Made by a program: the position numbers and the translations under genes. Under the pieces are notes generated by a model. It had not been told where the DNA came from. It did no database searches and saw nothing but the letters and a program-made list of their open reading frames with translations. This document shows, in pieces, positions 51,488 through 59,426 of a stretch of DNA of 64,000 nucleotides (positions are counted from its first letter, which is position 1; every line of letters starts with the position of its first letter). Origin of the DNA: UBA1413 sp964567485 (lineage in GTDB: Bacteria; Bacteroidota; Bacteroidia; Bacteroidales; Prolixibacteraceae); contig CAZMMX010000007.1 of NCBI GenBank assembly GCA_964567485.1, positions 1 to 64,000 of the forward strand, written 5' to 3'.

Positions 51488-52576
51488 ATGATTGAATTCT
51501 TATATCCTGTCCCTGTTTTTCAGGTCATAGCTGCCTTTGTGATTGGATTTTTCCTGGTCTACATCTCCATTCCGGTGATTGTCAGGATCTCAGAGCAGAA
51601 GAATCTGACCGATGAGCCCAGTGACCGGCGGGTCAACAAGACTGTCGTTCCCAATCTGGGGGGAGTGGCCATCTTTATCGGGGTTTCCATTGCTGCCCTG
51701 CTGAGCCTCCACCAGTTCGAATTCATTGAATTCCGCTATATCCTGGCCGCTCTGATCATTCTTTTCTTTGTCGGCATAAAGGACGATATCCTGGTTATCG
51801 CCCCCGATAAGAAATTCATCGCTCAGATCCTCTGTGCCCTGATTCTGATTCTCTTTGGGGACATACGTTTCACCAATCTACACTGGATTTTCGGGGTGTA
51901 TAATATTAATTATTTCTGGAGTCTGATCATCAGTGTGACGGCCATTGTAGCCATCATCAACGCCATCAACCTGGTTGACGGGATCGATGGCCTGGCAGCG
52001 TCTGTTGGGGTGTATGCCGCGGTGATTTTCGGGACCAAGTTCCTGATTACCGGGAACAGCGCCTACGGGGTCCTCTGCAGTGCCGTGGCCGGAAGCCTGA
52101 TCGCCTTCCTGTATTTCAACCTCTTCGGAAAACAATACAAAATTTTTCTGGGCGACACCGGATCCCTGATCCTGGGACTGCTTATTGCCGTGATGGTCAT
52201 TCAGTACAATGAGTTCGCACTGAGTTTTCCTTCCCAGGAAAGAGCATTCTCCCCCATATTCTCCCTGGCCATCCTGGCCACGCCCCTTGCCGACATGATC
52301 AGGGTCTTCACCCTTCGTGTGATGAAAGGGAAATCCCCTTTTGCTCCCGACATGAACCATATCCACCACCGGTTGCTCCGATTGGGTTATTCCCATCTGA
52401 AAAGCACCTTCATCATCCTCTTTTTCAATGGGCTGATCATCGTTCTGGCCTTCGCCTTCCGCTTCCTCAACAAACACCTGCTGATGGGCCTGCTCATCCT
52501 GGTCATCTTCTTCCTTCTGCAACTCCCCGATATCCTCCTGAAAAGAAGGTCACTGCGTCAGGATACTCAGCTTTGA
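51488..52576 (+). CDS. WecA/MraY-like undecaprenyl-phosphate sugar-1-phosphate transferase
   Basis: A 362-residue protein with about 11 membrane helices. The catalytic loops read FVGIKDDILVI (paired aspartates), INLVDGIDGLAA and FLGDTGSLILG, and the WecA-branch HIHHRLLRLG motif lies near residue 300. It should load GlcNAc- or a related HexNAc-1-phosphate onto undecaprenyl phosphate and so start this glycan. A second initiating enzyme of the unrelated WcaJ type is at 25932-27347. The TGA stop lies inside a 119-bp palindromic element. Confidence 0.92.
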   Translation: MIEFLYPVPVFQVIAAFVIGFFLVYISIPVIVRISEQKNLTDEPSDRRVNKTVVPNLGGVAIFIGVSIAALLSLHQFEFIEFRYILAALIILFFVGIKDDILVIAPDKKFIAQILCALILILFGDIRFTNLHWIFGVYNINYFWSLIISVTAIVAIINAINLVDGIDGLAASVGVYAAVIFGTKFLITGNSAYGVLCSAVAGSLIAFLYFNLFGKQYKIFLGDTGSLILGLLIAVMVIQYNEFALSFPSQERAFSPIFSLAILATPLADMIRVFTLRVMKGKSPFAPDMNHIHHRLLRLGYSHLKSTFIILFFNGLIIVLAFAFRFLNKHLLMGLLILVIFFLLQLPDILLKRRSLRQDTQL

Positions 52577-52690
52577 ATTCCGGTGAGCGCATTCCCCGTC
52601 GGCTCTGCCGCGGGGTAAGCGAACAACGCAATAAGGAAGTCCTTGACGGAATCGGATTCCTCGCCGGCTCTGCCGCGAGGAGCTTCAATC
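52572..52690. repeat. 119-bp double-hairpin element, copy 1
   Basis: The element contains two stem-loops built alike: CCCCG-T-CGGC-TCT-GCCG-CGGGG (about 52594-52615) and CCTCG-C-CGGC-TCT-GCCG-CGAGG (about 52659-52680), each with one bulged base. A near-identical copy of equal length lies at 55292-55410. The first bases overlap the stop codon of the WecA-like gene. Confidence 0.9.
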
Positions 52691-52699
52691 CCCTGGAAT

Positions 52700-52797
52700 A
52701 TGGGGAGTGGTCCCCCGCGTGAATTGGGGGAGCGGCCCACCGGGCGAACAGGGGGAATGCCCTCCCGGTGAAGATGGGGAATGCCCTCCGATAGCAC
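52700..52797. repeat. 24-25-bp degenerate tandem repeat
   Basis: Four units (52700-52724, 52725-52749, 52750-52773, 52774-52797) share the pattern nTGGGGnAnnGnCCnnCCGnnnGAA. Together with the double-hairpin element it fills most of the 322-base gap before gmd. No gene is visible. Confidence 0.65.
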
Positions 52798-52848
52798 TGC
52801 TCCCCATGTTATGGTGCTCCCATCATTCCGGAACAGTTAAATCGAAAG

Positions 52849-52889
52849 AAAAGTGGTAAATTGCATTCTGTAATTTACCACTTTTTTTT
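52849..52889 (+). terminator. Strong terminator hairpin directly before gmd
   Basis: A perfect 14-bp stem (52849-52862 with 52872-52885) around a 9-base loop, ending in a run of eight T. It closes the long operon upstream, but its T run ends only nine bases before the gmd ATG, so a transcript for gmd must start inside or below it, or read through it. Confidence 0.88.
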
Positions 52890-52898
52890 ATCTGAATC

Positions 52899-54128
52899 AT
52901 GACTGCAAAAACAGCCTTAATCACCGGGGTCACAGGCCAGGATGGGGCTTACCTGAGTGAGTTCCTCCTGAAAAAAGGGTACACGGTACACGGACTGAAG
53001 CGGCGTTCTTCGCTTTTCAATACCGAGAGAATCGACCATATCTACCAGGATCCGCACGTCGAGAACCGGAATTTCACCCTCCACTACGGCGATATGACCG
53101 ATTCGATGAACCTCACGCGCATCATCCAGGAGGTACAGCCCGACGAGATCTATAACCTGGCGGCCATGAGCCACGTAAAGGTGAGCTTCGACACCCCCGA
53201 ATATGTGGCCAATGCCGACGGGGTGGGGACCCTCAGACTGCTCGAAGCGGTCAGGCTGCTGGGGCTCACGGGCAAAACCCGGGTCTACCAGGCTTCCACC
53301 AGTGAACTCTACGGAAAGGTCAGGGAGGTTCCCCAGAAGGAGACCACCCCCTTTTACCCCCGTTCTCCCTACGGGGTGGCCAAGCTCTATGCTTACTGGA
53401 TCACCGTCCACTACCGTGAGGCCTACGGTTTGCACGCCAGCAACGGCATCCTCTTCAACCATGAAAGTCCGGTCAGGGGCGAGACTTTCGTCACCCGGAA
53501 GGTCACCCGGGCCCTCTCGCGTATCGCCATGGGCATGCAGGAGATGTTCTACATCGGCAACCTCTCGAGCCGTCGCGACTGGGGCCATGCCAAGGATTAT
53601 GTGCGGGCCATGTACCTGATCCTGCAGCAGGAGGAACCCGACGATTACGTAATCGCCACAGGCATTACCACCTCTATCAGGGAATTTATCGTCAGGGCCG
53701 CTGCGGAAATAGGCCTCGAAGTGCTCTTCCGCGGTGAGGGCATTGAGGAGAAGGGCTTTGTTGTGGGAGTAGATGAAGCGCAGTTCTCCGAAAAAGTGGG
53801 TTCGAAATTCCTGCCGGGTATTTTAACCCGGGTCTCCAAGTCTCTTACTCCCTCCCTCTCTCAGTCACTTAGTCCCTCTGTCTCTCAATCTCACACTCCC
53901 TTTTCCCCCATTTCCCCTATCGTGGCCGTCGATGCCGCCTATTTCAGGCCTACGGAAGTCGACCTGCTCATCGGCGATCCCACCAAAGCCCACGAAAAAC
54001 TAGGGTGGATCCCCGAATATGACCTCGACGGACTCATCAGGGAGATGATGGAGGGCGACGTGAAACTGATGCAGCGGGAGAGCTACCTGAAGGAGGGTGG
54101 ATTCCGCACATTAAATTACTTTGAGTAA
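52899..54128 (+). CDS. gmd: GDP-mannose 4,6-dehydratase
   Basis: Gmd turns GDP-mannose into GDP-4-keto-6-deoxymannose, the precursor of GDP-L-fucose. The SDR cofactor loop TGVTGQDGAYLSEFL is at the N-terminus, the catalytic STSELYG near residue 135 and the YxxxK in SPYGVAKLYAYW near 160. The C-terminal DAAYFRPTEVDLLIGDPTKA is standard. At 409 residues it is about 30-50 longer than usual. A 24-residue periodic Ser/Pro segment, encoded by an octanucleotide array at 53831-53902, is inserted in frame before the final conserved block (near residues 312-335). The reading frame stays open, so the gene may still work. fcl follows within 12 bases. Confidence 0.95.
   Translation: MTAKTALITGVTGQDGAYLSEFLLKKGYTVHGLKRRSSLFNTERIDHIYQDPHVENRNFTLHYGDMTDSMNLTRIIQEVQPDEIYNLAAMSHVKVSFDTPEYVANADGVGTLRLLEAVRLLGLTGKTRVYQASTSELYGKVREVPQKETTPFYPRSPYGVAKLYAYWITVHYREAYGLHASNGILFNHESPVRGETFVTRKVTRALSRIAMGMQEMFYIGNLSSRRDWGHAKDYVRAMYLILQQEEPDDYVIATGITTSIREFIVRAAAEIGLEVLFRGEGIEEKGFVVGVDEAQFSEKVGSKFLPGILTRVSKSLTPSLSQSLSPSVSQSHTPFSPISPIVAVDAAYFRPTEVDLLIGDPTKAHEKLGWIPEYDLDGLIREMMEGDVKLMQRESYLKEGGFRTLNYFE
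53831..53902. repeat. Octanucleotide array inside gmd, in frame
   Basis: Nine 8-base units in register (GGTCTCCA, AGTCTCTT, ACTCCCTC, CCTCTCTC, AGTCACTT, AGTCCCTC, TGTCTCTC, AATCTCAC, ACTCCCTT). Seventy-two bases equal 24 codons, so the frame is kept, and every three units encode one 8-residue period (SKSLTPSL, SQSLSPSV, SQSHTPFS). Confidence 0.9.
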
Positions 54129-54139
54129 GGAATGAAGTG

Positions 54140-55255
54140 ATGGAAAAGAACAGTAAAATATATGTGGCCGGTCACCGCGGACTGGTGGGCTCTGCCATAT
54201 GGAACAACCTCCTCTCGAAGGGCTATTCGCGGCTCATCGGGCACACCATCGATGAACTGGACCTCCTCGACCAGCGAGCGGTAAACCGTTTTTTCGCGGA
54301 AGAAAAACCCGAATATGTCATCCTGGCCGCCGCCAAAGTGGGGGGCATCGTGGCCAACAATACCTATCGCGGACAGTTCATCTACGAAAACCTGCAGATC
54401 CAGAACAACGTAATCCACCATGCCTGGCTCCACGGGGTGAAAAAATTGCTATTCCTGGGCTCCACCTGCATCTACCCGCGGGAAGCCCCCCAACCCATGA
54501 AGGAGAACAGCCTTCTAACCGGCCCCCTCGAGTATACCAACGAGCCCTATGCCATGGCCAAAATCGCCGGACTCAAACTATGCGAGAGCTACAACCTTCA
54601 GTATGGAACCGATTTCATCGCGGTGATGCCAACCAACCTCTATGGCCCCAACGATAACTTCGACCTCGAAAAGGCCCATGTGCTGCCGGCCCTTCTGCGC
54701 CGGATCACCCTCGCCAAATGGCTGGAAACGGGAGAGTGGCAGGCCATCAGACACGATCTGGACAAGCGCCCGGTGGGAGGTGTTACCGGACAAAATCCCG
54801 AAGGTGAGATCCTTCGGGTGCTGCACAATTATGGAATTAAAAGAGAAAAGTCAGCAGTCGGTCAGGCGAAAGACACGGTCGTGGTGGAAATCTGGGGAAC
54901 AGGCACGCCGATGCGGGAGTTCCTCTGGAGTGAGGAGATGGCCGATGCCTGCGTCTTTGTGCTGGAAAACGTGAGCTTCCGCGATCTGGTCGGTATCACC
55001 AACCCCGAAAAGGGAGAAATCAGAAACGTCCACCTCAATATCGGCACAGGAAAGGAGATCTCCATCAGGGAACTGGCATTCCTGCTAAAGGAAACCCTCG
55101 GTTTCAGGGGCAGTCTGGCCTTCGACCCGTCAAAACCCGACGGTACCCTGCGGAAACTCACCGACCCGTCGAAGCTGCATGCCCTGGGATGGCATCATAA
55201 AGTGGAGATCGAAGAAGGCATCCGAAGGCTGGCGGAGTGGTACTTAACTCACTAA
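54140..55255 (+). CDS. fcl: GDP-L-fucose synthase
   Basis: Fcl epimerises and reduces the Gmd product to GDP-L-fucose. The cofactor loop YVAGHRGLVGSAIW, catalytic SSTCIYP-type segment (here GSTCIYPREAPQP) and YAMAKIAGLKLC with the YxxxK pair are all present. The 371-residue length exceeds the 320 of E. coli because of a segment at about 185-250 (IRHDLDKRPVGGVTGQNPEG and on) that I recall from Bacteroidetes homologues. ATG 54140 is preferred to GTG 54137. It forms an operon with gmd; the second copy of the double-hairpin element follows. Confidence 0.95.
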   Translation: MEKNSKIYVAGHRGLVGSAIWNNLLSKGYSRLIGHTIDELDLLDQRAVNRFFAEEKPEYVILAAAKVGGIVANNTYRGQFIYENLQIQNNVIHHAWLHGVKKLLFLGSTCIYPREAPQPMKENSLLTGPLEYTNEPYAMAKIAGLKLCESYNLQYGTDFIAVMPTNLYGPNDNFDLEKAHVLPALLRRITLAKWLETGEWQAIRHDLDKRPVGGVTGQNPEGEILRVLHNYGIKREKSAVGQAKDTVVVEIWGTGTPMREFLWSEEMADACVFVLENVSFRDLVGITNPEKGEIRNVHLNIGTGKEISIRELAFLLKETLGFRGSLAFDPSKPDGTLRKLTDPSKLHALGWHHKVEIEEGIRRLAEWYLTH

Positions 55256-55291
55256 TATGATATTACTTTTTCTCAGAATGAGATCCGGGAT

Positions 55292-55410
55292 TTTGAATTC
55301 CGGTGAGCGCATTCCCCGCCGGCTCTGCCGCGGGGTGAGCGAACAAGACACTAAAGAATGCCTTGACGGAATCGGATTCCTCGCCGGCTCTGCCGCGAGG
55401 AGGTTCAATC
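55292..55410. repeat. 119-bp double-hairpin element, copy 2
   Basis: Same length and structure as the copy at 52572-52690, in the same orientation, 2720 bases away. Differences are concentrated in the spacer between the hairpins; both stems are intact. The two copies bracket gmd-fcl. The rest of the space from 55256 to 55458 shows no gene. Confidence 0.9.
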
Positions 55411-55458
55411 AAGCCAGAGCGGTAACTGCTATAAACCATATTTGAGTAACAATTCTAT

Positions 55459-56607
55459 ATGCCTGAAAAAGTATTTGTCAGCGGATGTTATGATATGCTC
55501 CACAGCGGGCATGTGGCCTTTTTCGAGGAGGCCGCCAGCTATGGGGATCTTCATGTGGGGCTGGGCTCCGACCGCACCATAGCGGCGCTGAAGGCCCGCA
55601 AAACCGTCAATACCGAGCAGGAGCGCCTTTACATGGTGAAAGCCCTCAAAGTAGTCAGGGAGGCCTGGATCAACAGCGGCACGGGCCACCTCGATTTCGA
55701 AAAGGAACTCCGGGAACTCCGTCCCGATATCTTCTTTGTCAACGAAGACGGCTTCACCCCTGCCAAGCAGCAATTGTGCAATGAACTGGGCATCCGTCTG
55801 GTGGTGAGTAAGAGGATTCCCCGGAACGGACTGCCAGTACGCTCCACCACGGCCCTGCGCAATGAATGCCGCATTCCCTTCCGTCTCGACCTGGCCGGGG
55901 GATGGCTCGACCAGCCCTACGTCTCTAAATTCTGGCCCGGAGCGGTCATCACCATCTCCATAGAACCCGAAATTGACTTCAACGACCGCAGCGGCATGGC
56001 CAGCAGCACCCGCATCAAGGCCATGGATCTCTGGCATAACGACATCCCCGAAGGAAACCGCGAAAAACTGGCCCACACCCTCTTCTGTGTCGAGAACCCT
56101 CCCGGCTCGGGCTATGTCAGCGGGTCGCAGGACTCGATCGGAATCGTATACCCCGGGGTGAATCGCCTCGACTATCCCCGCGGCAGCTACTGGCCCGGAA
56201 AAATCACCCAGGTCACCGACCCGGAAATCCTCTCCTTTATCGAGGAGCACCTTTGGTTCATCAACCTCTCACCGCGTGCCGAAGGTTTCGACGTGTTGGC
56301 GGGTACCCACATCCACGAAGCAGGAGCCCGGGCCCTGGCATTGGCCGCCGATGCAACCTGGGAAGCCATCCTCCAAAAGGACCTCCGGAAATTCGGACAG
56401 GCTTTCAGAGAGTCGTTCGAAGCCCAGGTGGCCATGTTCCCCGGAATGGTCAACCCAGTCATCCAGGAAACCATCGACCGGTATAAAAAAGAGGCCCTGG
56501 GATGGAAGATCTCAGGAGCAGGCGGCGGCGGATACCTCGTGCTGATCTCCCCGAAACCGGTGGAAAACGCCATCCGCGTCACCATTCGCCGCGATGGCGT
56601 GGACTAG
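55459..56607 (+). CDS. Cytidylyltransferase-like domain fused to a GHMP kinase-like domain
   Basis: The N-terminal half (about 1-135) has the nucleotidyltransferase HxGH motif in YDMLHSGHVAFFEEA and a late RSTTALR segment. The C-terminal half (about 140-382) has FRLDLAGGWLDQP, PPGSGYVSGSQDSIG and SGAGGGGYLVL, which read as the three GHMP-kinase motifs, closest by eye to L-fucokinase and heptose-phosphate kinases. The protein could phosphorylate a sugar and then activate it as a nucleotide sugar. Position after gmd-fcl suggests fucose or a heptose, but the substrate is inferred only. The kinase half is short and its middle helices look reduced, so loss of kinase activity is possible. Confidence 0.75.
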   Translation: MPEKVFVSGCYDMLHSGHVAFFEEAASYGDLHVGLGSDRTIAALKARKTVNTEQERLYMVKALKVVREAWINSGTGHLDFEKELRELRPDIFFVNEDGFTPAKQQLCNELGIRLVVSKRIPRNGLPVRSTTALRNECRIPFRLDLAGGWLDQPYVSKFWPGAVITISIEPEIDFNDRSGMASSTRIKAMDLWHNDIPEGNREKLAHTLFCVENPPGSGYVSGSQDSIGIVYPGVNRLDYPRGSYWPGKITQVTDPEILSFIEEHLWFINLSPRAEGFDVLAGTHIHEAGARALALAADATWEAILQKDLRKFGQAFRESFEAQVAMFPGMVNPVIQETIDRYKKEALGWKISGAGGGGYLVLISPKPVENAIRVTIRRDGVD

Positions 56608-56839
56608 CCCGGGGTCGGGGTTCAGCATGGTCCGGATTATCCATTCCGCATCAACAGATGCCTCGGTGGGGCCCACTGGTCCGGAACAGCCACATCCTTC
56701 TCAACCTCCATGAAATCCCGGCAAAAGGGAGAAAACCCGGCATCCAAACGACCGTGGTCCCCCGAATAATGCCCCCCAAAAGCCCAAATGTCCCGTTTTT
56801 TTCGTATATTAGAGTAGAATGATTTAACGGGACTATATT

Positions 56840-58744
56840 ATGCGCACATTGTTGAGAAAACTGGTTGGCAGGGTTTTTCTTCCCCGCTGGATCATTTTTT
56901 TCTCAGATGTGACCATTATCAGTGTGGTATTTCTATTTACCACTCTGCTGCGTTACAACCTGGAGGCCTTCTCCGTCGATTTGCCCACCTTGTCGCTGCA
57001 GCTGCTCCTGCTGTTACCCCTCTTTTCCCTGGGCGAACTCCTTTTTAAACCCTACCAGGGAATTCTCCGTCATTCGAGTCCCCTCGATGCCCTGGAAATT
57101 ATCAAAACCCAGTTGTTCATTGCCGCAGGCATGGTGCTCTTCACCATGGTGGCGCGCCGGTGGTGGCCCGGACTGGTCATTTCCTTAACGGTGGTGATTT
57201 CCCAGTTTTTCATTTCAGTGGTGGTATTGGTGGGGCTCAGAATGCTGGCCTCTTATATGTACCACCGGCTGGTCAAGACCGGCCGCACGGGCGTGAACAT
57301 GATGATTTTCGGAGCCGGGGAGATGGGTACCCTTACCAAGAGCATCTTTGAAAAAGACCCCGCCCTGAATTACAGGGTGGTCGGCTTTATCGATGACAAT
57401 CCCGGCCTCCGCCATAAAAAGGTGGAGGGCGTGATGGTCTATCCTCCCGGCCCCGTCAGCAACCGGATTGTGGAAGAGAAACAAGTCAAAGAGGTGGTCA
57501 TCTGCATCCACCCCGGGGGAATCACCAAAGAGCGCAAAAGCGACTTCGTCGACTGGTGTATCGCCAAAAATATCAGGGTGAAGGAGGTCCCCGGAACCCG
57601 CGAGTGGCTTAACGGTAAGTTCTTCACCAGCCAGGTGCGCGATATCATGATCGAAGACCTCCTGGGAAGGGATCCCATAGAAATCGACAACCAGGAGGTG
57701 ATTCGGGGAATTCACGGAAAACGCATCCTGGTCACGGGAGCCGCCGGTTCGATAGGTTCTGAGCTGGTGCGGCAGCTGGCCACTTTTTATCCGGAAAGCC
57801 TGACCCTGGTCGACAAGGCCGAATCGGGACTCTACGACCTCCGGAATGAGATCTTTCTGAAAGACAAGGACCTCGACATCCGTATCAACGTGGGGGATGT
57901 GACCGACCTCTTCGCCATGCGCCGGCTCTTTTCACAGGAATGCCCCGATATCATCTACCACGCTTCAGCCTATAAACACGTTCCCCTGATGGAACTCCAG
58001 CCCTATGAGGCCATCCTCAACAACGTGAAGGGAACCCGTGTGGTGGCCGACCTGGCAGTGGAGTGCGGCGTGGAGAAGTTTGTCATGATTTCTACCGATA
58101 AGGCGGTGAATCCCACCAACGTCATGGGGGCTACCAAAAGGATCTGCGAGATGTACATCCAGGCCCTTTCACGCAAACCCGGCGTCAAAACCCGCTTTGT
58201 CACCACCCGCTTCGGCAATGTCCTGGGAAGCAGCGGATCGGTCATCCCCCTCTTCCGTAACCAGATCAAAGCGGGCGGACCGGTGACCGTCACCCACCGC
58301 GAGATCATCCGTTACTTCATGACCATCCCCGAAGCCTCCCGCCTGGTGCTGGAAGCCGCCTCCATCGGACAAGGAGGCGAAATCTTCCTCTTCGATATGG
58401 GAAAACCCGTGAAAATCTACGACATGGCCGAAAAGATGATCCGCCTCTCGGGATTCCTCCCCCATAAGGACATCGAAATCGTGGAGACTGGCCTCCGACC
58501 GGGCGAAAAACTCTACGAAGAACTCCTGGCCAACCAAGAGTCCTCTTCCTCCATCGACCACGGGAAAATCATGGTCGCCCGCTCTATCCATATTGACCCT
58601 GAAACCACCATGGCCAAAATCAAAGACCTGATCAACGAGATGCAAACTTCAAGCCCACTTGCACTGGTCTCACGCATGATGGAGATCGTCCCAGAATATA
58701 AACCCGCTAATTCGGAGTTCGCGAAGTTGAATTCCGCAAAATAA
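56840..58744 (+). CDS. Membrane nucleoside-diphosphate-sugar 4,6-dehydratase (CapD/PglF-like)
   Basis: 634 residues: four N-terminal membrane helices, a CoA-binding-like Rossmann domain (about 145-285, FGAGEMGTLTKSIF) and an SDR domain (about 295-590, VTGAAGSIGSELVRQL). The catalytic site reads STDKAVNPTNVMGATKR, with Met in place of the usual Tyr of YxxxK, as known for PglF and CapD. Such enzymes convert UDP-GlcNAc to a 4-keto-6-deoxy sugar, the first step to bacillosamine, QuiNAc or FucNAc. A weak -7-like box TATATTAG lies near 56805. It closes the polysaccharide locus; a 232-base spacer with no visible gene precedes it. Confidence 0.92.
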   Translation: MRTLLRKLVGRVFLPRWIIFFSDVTIISVVFLFTTLLRYNLEAFSVDLPTLSLQLLLLLPLFSLGELLFKPYQGILRHSSPLDALEIIKTQLFIAAGMVLFTMVARRWWPGLVISLTVVISQFFISVVVLVGLRMLASYMYHRLVKTGRTGVNMMIFGAGEMGTLTKSIFEKDPALNYRVVGFIDDNPGLRHKKVEGVMVYPPGPVSNRIVEEKQVKEVVICIHPGGITKERKSDFVDWCIAKNIRVKEVPGTREWLNGKFFTSQVRDIMIEDLLGRDPIEIDNQEVIRGIHGKRILVTGAAGSIGSELVRQLATFYPESLTLVDKAESGLYDLRNEIFLKDKDLDIRINVGDVTDLFAMRRLFSQECPDIIYHASAYKHVPLMELQPYEAILNNVKGTRVVADLAVECGVEKFVMISTDKAVNPTNVMGATKRICEMYIQALSRKPGVKTRFVTTRFGNVLGSSGSVIPLFRNQIKAGGPVTVTHREIIRYFMTIPEASRLVLEAASIGQGGEIFLFDMGKPVKIYDMAEKMIRLSGFLPHKDIEIVETGLRPGEKLYEELLANQESSSSIDHGKIMVARSIHIDPETTMAKIKDLINEMQTSSPLALVSRMMEIVPEYKPANSEFAKLNSAK

Positions 58745-58936
58745 AAGAGTTATTGGTAGTTTATTCACCGTCTATTTTCTCCATTCACCGGTAAAACCCC
58801 CCTGTTCGCTGGATTCCACTGTTTTCTTCCTCCTTTTCATGTAACATTTGCATCATCAAACAGTCTATAAGATTGTAAGAAAACAAAAAGAGAACAGAAA
58901 ACAGATCAATTAAGAATGCAGAAAACAGAAAACAAT

Positions 58937-59368
58937 ATGAAAACAAAAGTTTTTTTTACCGTGATCGCTTTATTGATGGCCACTTTTATGCTCGCAGGAG
59001 CTACTGAAGTCAATGCCCGTAAAGTGAATTTTGCCTCAAGCCTTGAAAACGAAATGGACCCCGTGATGAAGATCGAAAACTGGATGGTGAACAGCAACTT
59101 CTGGAGTACCGGCCATTCCATAGCGATCTCCCGCGAATTTGATGACGCCCTCACCCTGGAATCCTGGATGACCGACGTTAATGAATGGGCGATAGCCGCA
59201 ATGATCCCCATGGATACAGAAGATTCCCTGGTTCTGGAAGCCTGGATGACCTCCCCGCTGGCATGGAACGGTAGCAATGCCCTCACCGTGAAAGACGAAG
59301 AGCCCCGGCTGACCCTCGAATCATGGATGACCGATGACATAATCTGGAATCACCCAGAAAGCAGGTAG
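58937..59368 (+). CDS. Small secreted protein with four ESWM-type repeats
   Basis: 143 residues from ATG 58937. A signal peptide (KVFFTVIALLMATFMLAGA, cut probably after VNA) precedes a chain with four spaced copies of one motif: MKIENWMVNSNFW, LTLESWMTDVNEW, LVLEAWMTSPLAW and LTLESWMTDDIIW. The consensus is LxLExWMT, then three or four residues, then W. I do not recognise a named family. The acidic repeats with paired Trp suggest binding to a surface or sugar, but no function is known. An upstream ATG at 58916 would add seven polar residues before the signal. A terminator follows. Confidence 0.8.
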   Translation: MKTKVFFTVIALLMATFMLAGATEVNARKVNFASSLENEMDPVMKIENWMVNSNFWSTGHSIAISREFDDALTLESWMTDVNEWAIAAMIPMDTEDSLVLEAWMTSPLAWNGSNALTVKDEEPRLTLESWMTDDIIWNHPESR

Positions 59369-59393
59369 TTTTGAGTTAGTTAGTTTGGTTTTT

Positions 59394-59426
59394 ACAGGCT
59401 GTTGTTTCAACAGCCTGTTTTTTTTT
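59394..59426 (+). terminator. Terminator after the ESWM-repeat gene
   Basis: A perfect 11-bp stem ACAGGCTGTTG/CAACAGCCTGT with loop TTT, followed by a T run up to 59426. The T run ends on the stop codon of the convergent carrier-protein gene. Confidence 0.92.

Noticed and set aside
52503..52797. Small minus-strand proteins with AAEPARNPIPSR-like sequence
   Set aside because: They are translations of the double-hairpin element; such frames recur wherever the element lies and have no start signals.
53831..53902. gmd as a pseudogene because of the repeat
   Set aside because: The 72-base array keeps the reading frame and all catalytic motifs and the C-terminal block are intact.
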